A program made the translations under genes and the position numbers. A DNA stretch of 64,000 nucleotides from Stichopus chloronotus (taxonomy: Eukaryota; Echinodermata; Holothuroidea; Aspidochirotida; Stichopodidae). Positions 1 through 13,719 of the stretch are shown in pieces. The stretch covers positions 6,945,506 through 7,009,505 of the forward strand of contig CM037838.1 in the NCBI GenBank assembly GCA_021234535.1, read 5' to 3'. The notes beneath the pieces are model-generated. The model worked only from the letters and a program-made list of their open reading frames with translations. It was not told the DNA's origin and did no database searches. Position 1 is the first letter of the stretch. Each line of letters starts with the position of its first letter.

Positions 1-739
1 AATTGCTCACTCATTGATGTTCCATTGTAAGCGAAACATGGGGATCCTCTTAGTTCGACCGTTTGTCATTAATATGTTAAGGAAAATTGACAGATTGAGA
101 AACATTTAGTGAACTTCACGAACCGTCAACTAAATGAGCCTCTTCAGTACCGCTCCATAGGCCAGTCTAGGCGTCTTACACGAATATTGCACACTTTCCT
201 TTCTCACCGTACAGGAATTTTAAGCCTGGTACTATAGGTACGAATGCTTCCGGTAATTCATAAAGCATTTAGTTTCTGCATTTTTTTACTTATTTATTTA
301 TTTATTATTTTCTTTATTTCATCTTTATTTTTTTTTTAATTGTTTAAGTGATTGACGGGGACCCATGGCTCCCTTGCCCTCCTGCCTACTCCAGTGATTG
401 CACGACTCTTTAAACTACTTAGCTGTTCCTATAATTCAGAATGAAACGGTACATGGTCCACCATTGGATAAGTTTATGGAGACGAAAATACAATTAACAG
501 GTCACAGTATGTCAATTTGAAGTACCTTCAACAGATGTGGATGCAAAACAACTACACTTGCGTAACTAGTCAATTACACATTATAATCACACAAACATGA
601 GTTAGAACGCAGAATAAGTTCAGTCCATTGAAGTGATGTGTTGCGCAATCTCATGTCATGCTGGGGTGAAGTTTGACGGTGAGAAAGAGTGCATGTACCC
701 ATAAAGTACGTGTACGGCGCCGCTTGAATCCCATAGGCC

Positions 740-1110
740 TATGTCCTAAAATTGACATAGCCTATATGCATGCCGATTTAAAGCGGCACTTGCTTTTTTT
801 TGCCACTATGCGATTGGATAAAATTGACATATGTTGAATTTAAATTGATACATGGCAAGTTTCTTGTACATATGACAGTTACTCGCAATTCCATTGATCT
901 GCATTTACACATCACACTTTCAGAATGTCGATCGAAAGAAACTGTCATATGTGGAATTAAAATTGACAACTGTTAATTAATTTGGCATCTGTCAGTTTCT
1001 CGTGATCTACTTGGACAGTTAGGGTATATGGTAGATCTTAGATATCTGATTGGAAGAAACTGTTATGATTTCGAATTAAATTGACATGTGCCAATTTAAT
1101 TCGACATTTG
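740..1110. repeat. Cluster of AATTGACATATGTCAATTT-like short repeats
   Basis: The words AAATTGACATATG, GAAACTGTCATATGTGGAATTAAAATTGAC and their complements recur several times across about 370 bp, in both orientations, separated by 60-130 bp. A second cluster lies at 2060-2290. The core is palindromic (AAATTGACATATGTCAATTT type), so it may derive from nested or tandem ends of small inverted-repeat elements. No coding capacity is seen. Confidence 0.45.
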
Positions 1111-2059
1111 TCATTTTCCTCTGACCTTATTAGATAGCAACGACACATGGTAGCTCCAACATTTTTTTTTCAGTATTCGACAAACAATTGTCCAAAAATA
1201 GCAAACAACAGGTTAGCGAATCATTTTGATTTATTGCAGTTTCTTCCAATCATCGCCCGGGGAACTATGATGTGCTCTAAACAAAAAATAAAAAATAAAA
1301 TAAAACGACGCATGCGTTTATTTTGGCATATATCAATGTCATTCCATAGATGACAGACTCTTCCAAGAGCCGTCCTTGGAACTGTGATTTTTTTTTTTTT
1401 TGGGGGGGGGGGGGTTATTACGTTTTAACATCTAGGTAAACGCTGTTGGGCCTGTTCACCCATGTCACATACACAGGTGTCCCGTACATACTCATTCACG
1501 CACCACACCACGTCCCCCCCCCCCCCCAGACAATAGTCCGGCGGCCGACATATACGGGAAATTATAGAACAGACAACAGGTACAAGCATCAAGGGGGAGC
1601 TTCATGCGGGCAGCTGTATGTCGGTTGGATAGATGATTAAATTATGACGGAGAGACGAGCTGGTAAAGTCAAAGGGGTAACTGCATGTAATGAGCATAAA
1701 ATGGCCGAATAGTCCTCATAGCAAGTGCTACTAGGGTACCATATAAGAGGAGCACCACTGTTATTAGTTGGCGTGTACCGTGCCATGATTTTTTGTTTTT
1801 GCCAAGAATGCTTCTCGGTTTGCATGAAACGGCACTTCTCGAGCCTTGTTCGAGGCATTCAGACAGTCTTCATTTTGCCATCTTTCTGTTTCAAAGGCTC
1901 ACTCTTCTAAGAAGTAAAGCTGAATGACAGTTTAAGTAAATCATTTTCACATTTTGGGGGGTCTAGCTATTTTTTTTTTTTTGTTGGGGGATCCACTAGC
2001 ACCCCGTATAAACGCGCCTGCATGTGCCGTCATGCCCAATAAGATGATGCAGAAACTAA

Positions 2060-2290
2060 CACATAACGAATTAAAATGTCATATGTCAATTTAATTCGAC
2101 GTAGGCCTATGAAAATTACTTCCAGTCAACAGTAGCAACAGTAAATGTTAACCAATGATAGCACTGAAAAATGTCAAGCATGCAGGAGAAATTACCAGAT
2201 GTAATTTCTTCGGCATGTATGATAATTTCATCCAATCCGACTTCAAGAAACTGACATGTGCCAATTTAAATCGACATGCGAAAATGACAG
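2060..2290. repeat. Second cluster of AATTGACAT-type repeats
   Basis: Contains GAATTAAAATGTCATATGTCAATTTAATTCGAC and CAAGAAACTGACATGTGCCAATTTAAATCGACATG type segments, matching the words of the 740-1110 cluster. It is about 1 kb downstream of the first cluster, so both may be parts of one diverged element or ends of the same family. Confidence 0.4.
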
Positions 2291-2747
2291 GACATCGTGG
2301 CTCGCTAGGGGAGTCATGTGTACATCGACTATACCATGCAGCTACAAATAGACTTGGTAAAGAATAAAAGGCAATAAATGATTCAGTCCCACTAAATCAT
2401 GCGACATTCACTTTTAGAATAGAAACCTGGTTAAACGTAAATTAATTGAAATGTTAATAGGTATACAAAATTTCATTTTTTTATTTCGTCTCTCACATGA
2501 TTCACTTACCTCTCTCACTTTTAAGTTTACTTAACTATCTCTTCCGTTCTCTTACAACAGGCTCGATCAATGCCTCGGAGATCGAAAAGAAGGTCTTGTA
2601 GTTAAAAAAAAGCCTACGTTGACACCTTTAAGGTCACTTCCGGGGGTATTCCAGTGACGATAGAAACGGTCGTTAACGTGTACCAATATATATCAAAAAT
2701 ATAAAAACAAATAAATGTATGCGACAAAGTCTTAAAAAAAAATGAAT

Positions 2748-2970
2748 TCAACCGGTCAACTTCCATCTTCGCATAACAGGGGACTCCAGAGCTGAGTTCT
2801 TAAATAATGAAGCTTATTGACTCAGTTTAAAATTGAACTTGCTGTATACAAGCCCATCACAAATTATTGCCAAATAAGTCGACCAACTCAAATTAAGTGA
2901 AATATCATTCGACGATTTAATATCATAGCGATGAAACAAACTGTGAAGATGGGAGTTGGATTAAAAGGAT
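2748..2970. mobile_element. MITE-like element, AACTCCCATCTTCAC inverted ends
   Basis: The left end reads CAACTTCCATCTTCGC-like (from about 2748, after AATTCAACCGGT) and the right end contains GTGAAGATGGGAGTTGG (about 2943-2959), which is its inverted complement with a few mismatches. A related element with the same inverted ends lies at 59037-59510. There is no open frame inside, so it would be non-autonomous. Target duplications were not resolved by eye. Confidence 0.45.
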
Positions 2971-3758
2971 CTATTTTCCAATCTTAATAACCTTTCTTGA
3001 ACTTATAGACGTGGGTGCGTATTGAATGAAAGCGCATATCATTTTCGTTGAACTAACTTCATGGTTTCCCCACCAATATCTTTTGTAGGACTCAAGACTT
3101 TGCTGCTGTTTGAAGGGCGGCTGCTGTGGTCAAGAAAGATTTCCAGTTGTCGCGAAATTAAAAAAATGTTATGTAACACAAACCAAAAACCCTTAAAACG
3201 TTCTTTGAAAATAAAGGGTCTTATATGTAACCTTGACATTTGACACCGAGAGAACTTAGATTGGGTGTATAGGCTTAATATACCCTAATATTTCTCTAAG
3301 AAGATAATAAAAAACAACAACACAAAGGATGTTAATTAGTTGGTATCTTATGACATCACACATCTCCAATAAAGCAATGTTCCACCGTGAAAGTTTACAA
3401 AATTTGTGTAAAAATCCATACAACTGTCGACAAAAGATGATGTTGAGATATGAGCTTTCTTTTACAATCAGGAGAGAATGGTCTCCCTTCTTTTATTGTA
3501 TTTCCTCTTTTCACGCACTTATAAATTTCTTTAAAAACGGTTTTTCAACAAAGAGATATCACCGTACTTTACACAATGACAATTTGAAAAGATTCCTGAG
3601 GGTATTGTGAAATTACGTTATCATAAATCTGTGTAGTTTGTGCCTCTGGCGATCATTCAAAGTCTGTCACGTATTAATTGAATTTGAAGTTGGGAGGGGG
3701 AGGTAGGAGGGGTCTTGTATGGTACTTCTGCCACTACTGACCACATGAAAGGTACCCC

Positions 3759-3822
3759 CTATACTCACATACCAATACTCATACCCACCCATACTCAACC
3801 CATACTCAACCCATACTCACAA
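3759..3822. repeat. Short tandem repeat, CCATACTCAA-type unit
   Basis: A run of near-identical 10-bp units (CATACTCAAC / CATACTCACA) spans about 60 bp. It also creates a spurious open frame on the plus strand, which should not be read as a gene. Confidence 0.7.
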
Positions 3823-4863
3823 GGTCTGTCTTTTGTGGTACGTATAAAAACTGATACCAATGAATTTTTCTGTGCGTTGCCCCTATGTTTACACTGGCTT
3901 GATTTTCTGTGTATACATATATGTGTTGAATTTACCGAGATATCAAAATGCTATCGGCGCTTAATAAAAAGGAAAACAAGGCAAATATTCACTTCAGGAA
4001 ACATTTAAGTTAAAAGAAGAGATAAGAAAAGAGAAATGACAAACATAGATCAGTAAGTGTTAAAGTAAATCCCGTTTTACATAGTTTGAGATTACCTGCA
4101 TGCAAGCATCAAGTGCACACACGACTCTGTTGAGGTTTGCTGTGATTACTATTATTACTATTATAATATACGTGCGGTCAACTACCTGAGATGGCTACAG
4201 CTATAGGGGTTTTTTATCTAAACCAGTAAAGCGACTTTATACCGATAAAAGCTTTGAGGTAAAAATGTCTTTAGAACGAATTTCTGCGATGAATTTCAAT
4301 TTTACATGAGTTTGACACAAGGTATAGCTCACGCGGTCGTTCACCTTCTCTGTAGCAGAGCAGTAGTATACAAACTGTTAATGGCACACAATAAACTGAC
4401 GTGTGGGAATATCTGCCTATATGTTTATTGATCAAAAGAATTTAAACCGTTTTACATCTTTGCCCAATAGCAAACTTTGGAGAATACATTGGATTAAACC
4501 GACACCTCGATACAGCAGTTAAATAGTTGACGTATAAGTAACGCAGAACAAAACAAAAAAAATCAAGGAAAATAAAAATTTTATATCCTTAAAAGGAAGT
4601 GACTATACCGTGTTATCAAAATATAATTGATAGTGCTTGTTTTAAGGCTGGATGAGAAAGACTGCAAATACACTCCGTATTCTTCTTACCATTATTGGAG
4701 TAACGTGATGTTTGTTTGGCCTCGTTTTGTGTTTGGTAATATACCTTTCATTAAACAGCAGTATTCGATTTCGAGCCAGAAACAATTTCCTCAATTTTCT
4801 TAAAAAATCGTCTCACTGCAATAATGAGGTAATATAAAAAGTAGAAATCTGAAATTGGACCAT

Positions 4864-4874
4864 GTATGTATATA

Positions 4875-4913
<39 letters not shown>

Positions 4914-4926
4914 GTGTGTGTGTGTG
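4864..4926. repeat. (TA)n/(TG)n microsatellite
   Basis: A TA run of about 45 bp with two TG interruptions is followed directly by a TG run. It is probably length-variable between individuals. A second GT-rich tract follows at 5109-5143. Confidence 0.9.
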
Positions 4927-5108
4927 CCCTTGTTTCGGGTGGGATCGAGGACCAAAACAATAGGTTTTATGTCCTCTGTAGAAAATGCAATAGATTTCTC
5001 CGGTCCTCTCAAGGTTAACAATAGACAGTATATTGTTAAGGTTAGGGTTGAGGAAGAAAAAACAAAAGAAAGCACAATGAGGTCCTCGGAATGAACAGAA
5101 AACAAAGT

Positions 5109-5143
5109 TGTGTGTGCGTGTGTGTGTGCGGTTGTGTGTGTAT
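5109..5143. repeat. (GT)n microsatellite
   Basis: Interrupted TG dinucleotide run (TGTGTGTGCGTGTGTGTGTG type). Open frames through it on the minus strand encode only Thr-His repeats and are not genes. Confidence 0.85.
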
Positions 5144-5984
5144 GAAGCGCCACACCTTACAAGTTGGTATGTCTACTGTTGCAGTGTTCCAAGGGCCTAT
5201 TCTTGAATGACGGACCCGCAAAACGGGAGCAATCACGTTTTTCCGTCGATAATATAGTTTCTTGCTACCGTCTGTCGATCATGTGACAAGCGTCTGCTTG
5301 CTCGGAGTCACTCTCGGTCATTCAGAATCGCTTTGCGCAAAATTGAAGAGAACGCTGCTCGGCGTTATCAAAGCTAACTTGATTAAGCTTTAAAGGGTCT
5401 GTATCATCCGTGTCAAACAGTTTTTGTTTTCTTCACTTCTGCCGGTATTTTTGTTGTAGGGTTAGATATAGATGTAATATCGTCTTGACGAAATGGTCAC
5501 CTTTCACGTACATTCTTGTCGCTAGAAAACATTTAATAGAAATGTTTTGTGATTATATAGCGATATATATCGAGACTGACTATTCAACAGTTTTTCACAA
5601 ATCCAGTCTATTTACGACAAGCCTCTCGTGGAAAATACGTTTCTGAAGATCTTCACTGTGTATATGTATAACTTCACTGAAAATATTTAAATATCTGGAC
5701 AACGAAGGAGAATACTTAAAAATGAACCATCAACCATTGCAAACAGTAACATACCAAAACCTTTAAAGACTCCCTTATTTGTTATCAAGTATGTAAACAT
5801 TGTAAGCTATTACCATTTTTTTTATTAATTCGACTGGTTTATCACGGATTGCGATTCCATTTATATTTAAATACCAAAGATAAAATGGCAAAAAATATTC
5901 AAAAGGAGAAAATTTGTGGACGCAAAGACATATGAACAACGAAGGTTGACAATTTTCGAAAAGAGAATCAACACACTTGTTATT

Positions 5985-6016
5985 TTTTTGTTTTGTTTTG
6001 TTTTGTTTTTGTTTTT
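5985..6016. repeat. (TTTTG)n short tandem repeat
   Basis: About five TTTTG pentamers in a row. No gene is associated with it. Confidence 0.8.
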
Positions 6017-9000
6017 TCCCATTTGCTGTTGAAAAGACAAAAAAGTCATCACTTTCACTTATGCATCTGCATATCAAATGAAATTTTCTGGTTTGAACTA
6101 TGTGCTATGATTCTTGATATGAACCCCGCAGGGCTAACATAAAGGGAAAAAAAATCTGCTCAAGTTTTTCACGTGACCAACACATCATCGGGGTTAAGAT
6201 TTCACCGGATTTCTTTTTCACATTTTTCGTTCACCGCAATATGGAGATTTCGTATGTAAGGAAGCGACCATATGTAATCTCATAGGCGACATATTCCTCT
6301 TGTGCAACGAATACCGCACACTCGTCGTACAGGAAGGACAATCTCTGCAGCAGGGATATGATATACAAATGATCGTAATTCGATGAAATCACATCGAAAA
6401 TTGTCGACGGCTCCCTTTAACCGTTTAATGAACATTGATTTGATGAAGGTAGATGAAAACAATTCTCTTGGATATAGTTTTAAGGAAACATCTCCATCAG
6501 TAAAAGGTTCTACTCCATTTATTTCTGTTATCGCTTCATAGAAGAAATTTTTTTCGGTATGCTCCAAGTATTTTCCGCTCGATCGTTGACTCAAACATCT
6601 TGCTCTTAGGGCTCTTACTTTTTATGTATTTTTTTTTTATCCATGCATGTTTTTGTTTGTTAAGTATTCGTTTCGCTTTTCAACCATTTAAATGGTTCCC
6701 GACAGATTGTTTTCCTTTCACAAACTTTATTCAATTTGTGGGCGCTTCGGCGATATTCTGTTGCCTTAGAGATGCATATTTTCTCAATTTAATGGAGGTT
6801 ACTAGAGCTGCAATAATGAAGATACAGACAAATAAAGAGGTTTGCAAACATGTCAAATTTTCGAACAGTACCGGTATATGATAGCGTTAATCTGAGGGTG
6901 ACGACAATTTATCCACATTTATATACCACTTCATGATGCCTGAAAAATATGGGAAAAGGCTCTGACATTCCACTTATTTGTGTTAAATATTTTGTTCTCA
7001 GTAGACAATCGAAAGCACTCTTACATTCTTGCCGAATTTTGAGTAAAAATTAAAACAATTAGACGTTACTTTACTGAAATATATTTTCCTCTACTTGTGT
7101 TGGTGTCAGTTCATTGCGGTATCATATATCAACGTGTAGTAAAAAGGATGCCGGTGTATGTAAGCAGTCTCTATCACAATCTGACTACAATGTATACCAA
7201 ACAATTACTTTCTCCATGTCTTTATAGAAACTGTATATAAGTCATGAATTACTTTCCGTTTGTTTCGATTCAGAGTTCGATTAAAGGTGTACAACTTGTG
7301 CGAGATTCATATAATTGTTACTAATATTACATGTTTAACGAGCCTATACATGCCGAAGAGATAAAAGCAGACTGGTATCTACGTTAAGATGGTAGATAAA
7401 TATTTACATCGCGTTTCATTCTTCTTCTTCTGCCTGGATTGGATATTTGCACTTAAGTATATTTTCAGAGGTATTGCAGTGATCATTATACTTTTATGGT
7501 CACACTCCCATGCAGGACAATTGCTGGGGTGCCATATTTAGTATAGACACTTGTATCATCTTCATCACTCCTTATCGTCGTCATCATCAACATCATAATC
7601 ATTTATTCATCTGTACATCAATCCATTCATTTAGCAATGCATTCATCCATCTGCCCATTCATCCGCATGTTCGTACTGATGTTCATTCATTTCCCTTCCG
7701 CCTCAGCTTGGCTCTAACCTGAGACAGTGTCTTAATAACGGCAGTCATTACAGGGAGACCTGGGGGAAGGTGAAGTCCAGTAAATTTCTCCCTGCCTGGA
7801 ATTTCTTGTGGTGAAAATAAAATGGTCACTATTAAGTCACATGTAAGGGCTGACTCGTCCCCTCTATCTTTATTTTGGTCCCCCCCCCCCCCATAGCAAT
7901 CTGACTTGGCTACGGGTCGGGATAAAGGTAGGGTATATTACACAGAGGGGTGTTTGATGGCAGATCATGTCCTTCATTTACATCCTATACGCAGTATGTC
8001 TGCCTCGGAAATTGATTTCAGAATGATACAAACAATAGTGATGTGATGTTGTTATTATATATTTGATAATTTTTCACGTAATTTCACAGTTTATTTATTT
8101 AGTTTGTATATATTCTCACCCACTGATGGCACGCGTCGGCATGTAAATTAGCTATATAACAGCGTCACATGTGAGGAGCATGCCGTATACATAGCAACTG
8201 TGACATACCCAACATCATGCACAGGGATGGCTTCAATTCAAACAATCCGCGATCTTGTTAAAGCGGTTTAGTAGCTCTGGCTGTCCTTGAGACGTAACAA
8301 ACCTCATAACCCCTCATAACGAACCGGACACTGAGTCAACTTAGCCTCAGGCATGTCCATTCTCATCCCCATCGACAGTGAATGCTTGAAAACAGTCCTT
8401 AGTTGAATTATGGATTATGAGCACTCGTTTTCGCAATTTCATTTTAAATTGTGACAATATTAAACCTCCGCAGTGGAATAATGTAATGATGATAAAACAA
8501 CAACAATCAATATCAGAAGCCCTTTGAGAGGATTAAATTAGTAGTATGATCAGCAGCAATTTGTGTGCGTGCAAAAAAAAATTTTTTTCATGCAAAATAG
8601 GGCCTATGCCATGTAAACTGGCCTGCTAAAGATCATTCAGGGAACGAACGTTTCAATTTCTGGAACATTTTTTTTAAGTCAACTGCTTCGCAAAGTCGTC
8701 CAATTCTATACCGGTAACTCTTACATATCCTTCTGTATCAATTCGGTGTATAAAGAATAAGGGACAACCTTAATACATAGTGTAGCCCAATATAAATTGC
8801 TTTAAAACTAGTTGTAGACTACATTTTTGTTATCTATACCTTTGTTTACACTGCTTATATCAACCTTGCTTCGCTAGCAATGCACCGATGATTAATCGTA
8901 GGTATATATGGATGGAGTAGTTATTGAGATCGGCAGTAAAAGCCGTATCATTATACTTGAAACTGATAGCCTATCAAAACTGTAAACAAACTAAAATGAT

Positions 9001-9525
9001 TTCCTTTCATGTATAATTAAACTACATTTATGTCGTAAAACATCAAGAAAATGAAAAAAAAAAAACTCTGTTATAAATACATCGTGCATATCAATGTGCA
9101 AGAATTAGGGTACACGTTTGATGAAAATGAGTTTAAGAGCGTCAGTGTATCATGAAACACTACATGCGTGCATTTATAATCAACACTGACTAGCATACAT
9201 ATTAACACAGAATAATATTGAGATCAACCGTGAATTCCGATGGTATCAATAACGTTGTTGGAAGCACAGACTCAACGAGATGTAGGTCAATTCCTACGAA
9301 AAGGATAATCCTGCAGAGTTTGTAAACATTGCACATACGAAAAGTTGGTTATATCACCCGGGAACTTTTTTTTAGCAATTTTTCGAAGTAATCTTTCCAA
9401 AACTAGGCGGAGTCAATATCAGGTAATGTTGTAAAGAGTCAATCGGGGTTGAGACCTCTAAATTACTTCTTTTTTTTCAAGAAACTATTGACTTTAGTTC
9501 AGGCTCGTTTGTAAGGGCATTTTGT

Positions 9526-9558
9526 GTCCGTGTGTGTGTGGGTGTGTGTGTGTGTGTG
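9526..9558. repeat. (GT)n microsatellite
   Basis: TG dinucleotide run with a GGGTG interruption. Confidence 0.85.
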
Positions 9559-11139
9559 GGAGTAGTAACTTACGTACCAAGAAATTTTATGACAAAAAAA
9601 ATTCTCAAAGAATTTACACCATGACTGATGTATTTAGTTAGCTCCCCTTTTCTAATACTTTTGTTTAATATGTCAAGATTTTAATTCCATTGTCATTTTC
9701 TGCTTAATATCTGCCAAAAGGAGGACTAATATTACAGACTCCCCAGAGCTTCCGTCTTTTCATTATCTCCAAAGTCAATGTTATCTTGTAACTAATGTTC
9801 TTTGCGCAAGAGTGAAAAAAGACTCACATTAATATTGAAGAAATCAAGTCAATAATAAGTACCGGTAGGGATTTCTCTCTGTGGGGATATTTTACTGTAA
9901 CTACTTATCGGTCCTGTTCAAGACGAAAATGTTTACAAACTCAAACGATCGACTTATCGAGCTGAGTTAACTTTTTAATCGTTGCTTCAATTGATAGACA
10001 TTATTACTGAATTTTAACTTTTTCAAAACCTATACACTAGTTGATGTCCACTGCATGCCATAGTTGCAAACAATGCTAAATTGATTACTGTGCACTAAGA
10101 TTTTCTGTGTGTAACTAAAACCAAGTAAACAAAAATGCTTCGCCACTAATAGTACACAGGCCGTCACGGTGGCACCTCGTTTTCCCTGTCTTTTTGTTTT
10201 TTATCTTTTTGAAAAAAAAAGAATAACTAAAGTCAGATTTTACTCATCTATATTGATGCACGAAAGAGTACATCTGACACGTAATTTCAAGGAGCTGATG
10301 AATGTTACAGCCTCTCTCTGGATTGCAAATGTTTCTTTCTCTTCTTCGAATGCTCAGAATCTTAGAGCATATATCTGAAACCCAGCTAACACTCAGCAGA
10401 AATGTTGAACCCTATGAAACATATGCGAGGATGAAATGTTTACATGATTGATGCCAAAGACCAAAGAAATTGGAAACCAAGTGAAGTAAGATTTATATGG
10501 TGAGATCGGCAACAGATTAAGGGGAAAGTTACTTAATGTATAGTAAGCCGAAGAAAATGATGCTAGACGCCCATGCGTGTTATGATCAACTCCGTGAGTG
10601 AGTTTCGTCAAGTGAGGAAATGTTTTGACCAAACAACTCATTATAATTTGATGAGAACAACGACGGTGCTTGTAGCTGAGGGAGGTTCATGGGGTTCGAA
10701 AAACTCGCCCACCCCCCCCCCCCCCCACAAAATCTGGAGTTCTGTTCAGCCTATGATAGTAGGACCCACGTTAGCAAAATGTATCATGAATTTTAATTTG
10801 CTGGTTATAATTGTCGGGTAAAATGCTCCAATTGTGGTAAAATCGACCCCTCCCCCTCCCACTGAAAAAGCTGCATACGGGCCTGATAAGCCAGACACAC
10901 ACAATTGCATCGTCCGCCATGACTGATGACAGACTTCCTATAGATAATCCTCGATATCTTGTTATCATCATGCTACCGCCCCTGGTCGAGCCCTTAATTT
11001 TAGTGCTTTTTTTTTTAACAACTGTTGTTTTTTACCTTTTCCCCTAAGTTTTTTGCTTTATCATCGTGTGTTTGTACTTCCATGCTAAAATCATAAGTAA
11101 ACATTCAGTTACCGTTAAGAACTGACACAGAAAGACCCA

Positions 11140-12290
11140 ACTAATACACCCGAATTGGCCCTCATTTGAACTTTGTTGGTTTTATTGAGGCTTAATTTGT
11201 CTTGGTTACAGTTGATTTAGGTGTTAGGAATCAAGTTGGACCCTAATTTCAGCTATAGCGCTGCCATGATCTCAATTGCACTCCAAAGTCATGTATGACA
11301 GATTCAGTTTTGAAATTAGCAAATATTTACATCTTCTGAATATAACACTAAAATAAACATAAGGGTTCGTAGAAAGGTAATGAATATTTCTCCCTCTTGT
11401 GCCCAATCGGGTCTTCAGCCCCTTAACGTGACCGTGATCCACATTTTCACTCTAATGGGCCATAATGGGGTTAAATAAGTGGGCCGGAGAGTCAACCTGT
11501 GACAGAATAAGTTGGGCCCCAACTGGTTCACCCAATATAGACCCAATCCTGGTCCAAGCTGGAGACCAAGCTGGACCTCCACTGATTGGAAGAAGCTTTA
11601 TTACATATTCATCACATGAATCTCATAACATTTGCATGTTATAAAACTGAATGTAATTAAATCATAATTACAGGGTAGTTGTAAGACTTTTATGGGGTGT
11701 ATTGCGGAGAAATTACTTGTCATGCCTAAACAAATTTTGTGTCAACAGTGTCGTTTTATTGGTAACTATGGTTGTGCGAATTGTTATATTGCAATGATTT
11801 CTTGTATTTATGCTATTGTCATCGTAGCTACGTCTGATCATTATTATGATCACCTAGTAGAACATGGAATATGCATTAGAATACTTGTTCTCAGTGGAGA
11901 GATCTTTTATATCGCTTTCAACAAAATGAGCCCCATTCACACCCATTGATTAATAACCTAGACACGTCGGCCCTTCATTCCTAATTGAGCCCAGTGTTGC
12001 CCAGAAGTTACCCAACCTCAACCCAAATTAATGACCCATATAAGGTCCAACTGCAGCCTTATTTTACCCAGACAAGCTAGTCTAATTGGGACCATTTGTA
12101 TCCCAAAGGACAGCCAGAACTGATCTCGAGTCAGTGCATCCAGTTCCAACCTAGTTAGTGAGCCCATTCTGGGCCAGACAGTCCCGCAGTGACAAAACAA
12201 GAGGGATGTCAATCAGGTAACCCAATAAGGGACCAATTGAGAGCCCAATTGAGGTCTTATCTGGCCCACACAAGCATTGTCACCTGGAGA
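11140..12290. repeat. Degenerate CCCAATTGGG/GGTCCAA motif clusters
   Basis: Two stretches (about 11140-11590 and 11950-12290) are dense in short words such as CCCAATTGGG, GGGACCAATT, GGTCCAACTG and CAAGCTGGACC in both orientations, separated by about 350 bp without them. This looks like an old internally repetitive element interrupted by other sequence. Periodicity is too weak to give a unit length by eye. Confidence 0.35.
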
Positions 12291-12639
12291 AATGTATCAA
12301 CGGATACGTTGTACATATTTCGTTTTTATTTTTCATTCCTCCAACCCAGCTCTCTAGCTGTTTCATTTTCAGTTTTATCAGAGGAGCTCATCCGTTCATT
12401 GTCACACCACTGATCACTTCCCCTCCTTATATTGTATCCAGTCGTGTGGTTATTCCTTAGTCCATGCAAAGGCATCTTCCTCACTTTACAAGTGCCTTTT
12501 CTTTTTATCCGTTTTTGACAGCAAGGGGGCAAGGATGACGTCAGCATGTGTGAACTGGACACTGCCAGATCGGCACAAACATTCAAGTGCAAGCCTCAGT
12601 GTACGGTATTCGGATAATACCCTGACTTATAACAAGTCA

Positions 12640-12790
12640 ACCTGAGATCGAGTCACAAGTCGAGTCGTCCAAATCAGTACAGATCGAGTCAAGTCGAGTC
12701 AGCACTAGCTGTCGAATCGAGTCAAGTCGAGTCAGTCCTCCATCCGATTCAAGTCGAGTCAAGTCAAATATAATTGGACAAGTCATTTCA
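12640..12790. repeat. AGTCGAGTCA tandem array, left block
   Basis: Units such as AAGTCGAGTC and GAGTCAAGTCGAGTCAG are repeated roughly ten times over 150 bp. A matching block in mixed orientation occurs at 13720-13850. The pair may be the ends of one repetitive element of about 1.2 kb. Confidence 0.7.
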
Positions 12791-13439
12791 TGTCAGTAGC
12801 TATCATTAATCAAGTCAGTTTCAAGTCAAAAAGTTAGTGACACTTTGGCAAAATGTTTCAGTAGGGGAATTACTAAGCAGTGGGATTTCAAATTTTCAAG
12901 TGTGGGCTTAGCTGGTTCAGAAAAATTAAATATAGTATCAAGACATGAATTCTGCTTGAACATGTTAATGGCAATGTCTGTGGTTAATTTTAAACCTTCT
13001 TTGGATAGTAAATACCCGATTCGTGTTGAGATGAGTTACGTAAGTTATTGCTATGAAGTGATTTGTTTAAAACAGACTAAGTTTATTCAGGAATTGGTGA
13101 TACACCCATTCAAATTCCCCACCCCGGAAAAAAAATAGCGTCAATCGGGTGCCTTTATTGTTGTGATTCCCTAATACATAACCATAACGGCTAAACAGAA
13201 TGCATGTTCTCAATCTCATTTGACTGTATTACCATTTAAAAGTATTGTTGACAACTGCAAAAGTAGGCAAGTGACAAGTAAAAGTGAATGGATAAATACA
13301 TGAAACTACGGAATCTTGGAAGTGCCGTCATTTTAAGAATATCTTTTCCCCCACAAGTTGACAATTTTCAGTGGAATGCCTATATAACGAGATAATCTCT
13401 CATCACCAAACAGAAAAATGTTCAATGGTACAGTTGCTT

Positions 13440-13700
13440 TTTCTGAACAACTCAACATTTTTCTGCAAAATGTTAACTTGTTTACTTGATTCTTAGGAAT
13501 AAACACTTTTTTTAAATGGTCATATAACAACTTATTACATCCTTTCAATTCAACAATTTGCTGCAAAATGTTGTAACATGTTCACTTTCTTACTAGGTGA
13601 GCAATTGAACAATTTTATGAAAAAAATGTTTGAATGATAACTTTTCATATCTTGCCATTTCAACTTGAACAATCGTCTGCAAAATACATACTTGCTCCTT
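13440..13700. repeat. Diverged tandem repeat with CAACAATTTxCTGCAAAATGTT core
   Basis: Related segments start near 13442, 13545, 13600 and 13657, each with an AACAATTT or AACATTTT word followed by CTGCAAAATG or a close variant. The spacing is uneven (about 100, then about 55 bp). It lies between the two AGTCGAGTC blocks and may be part of the same element. Confidence 0.4.
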
Positions 13701-13719
13701 TCTTAAGATCAACTAAAAA

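Noticed and set aside
4800..5153. 117-residue minus-strand frame with Thr-His and Ile-Tyr runs
   Set aside because: It is made from the GT and TA microsatellites on either side of ordinary sequence.
6280..6594. 104-residue minus-strand open frame (begins MSQRSSGKYLEH)
   Set aside because: It looks somewhat protein-like, but I recognise no domain, no splice context or neighbour supports it, and a frame of this length is expected by chance in 64 kb of six frames.
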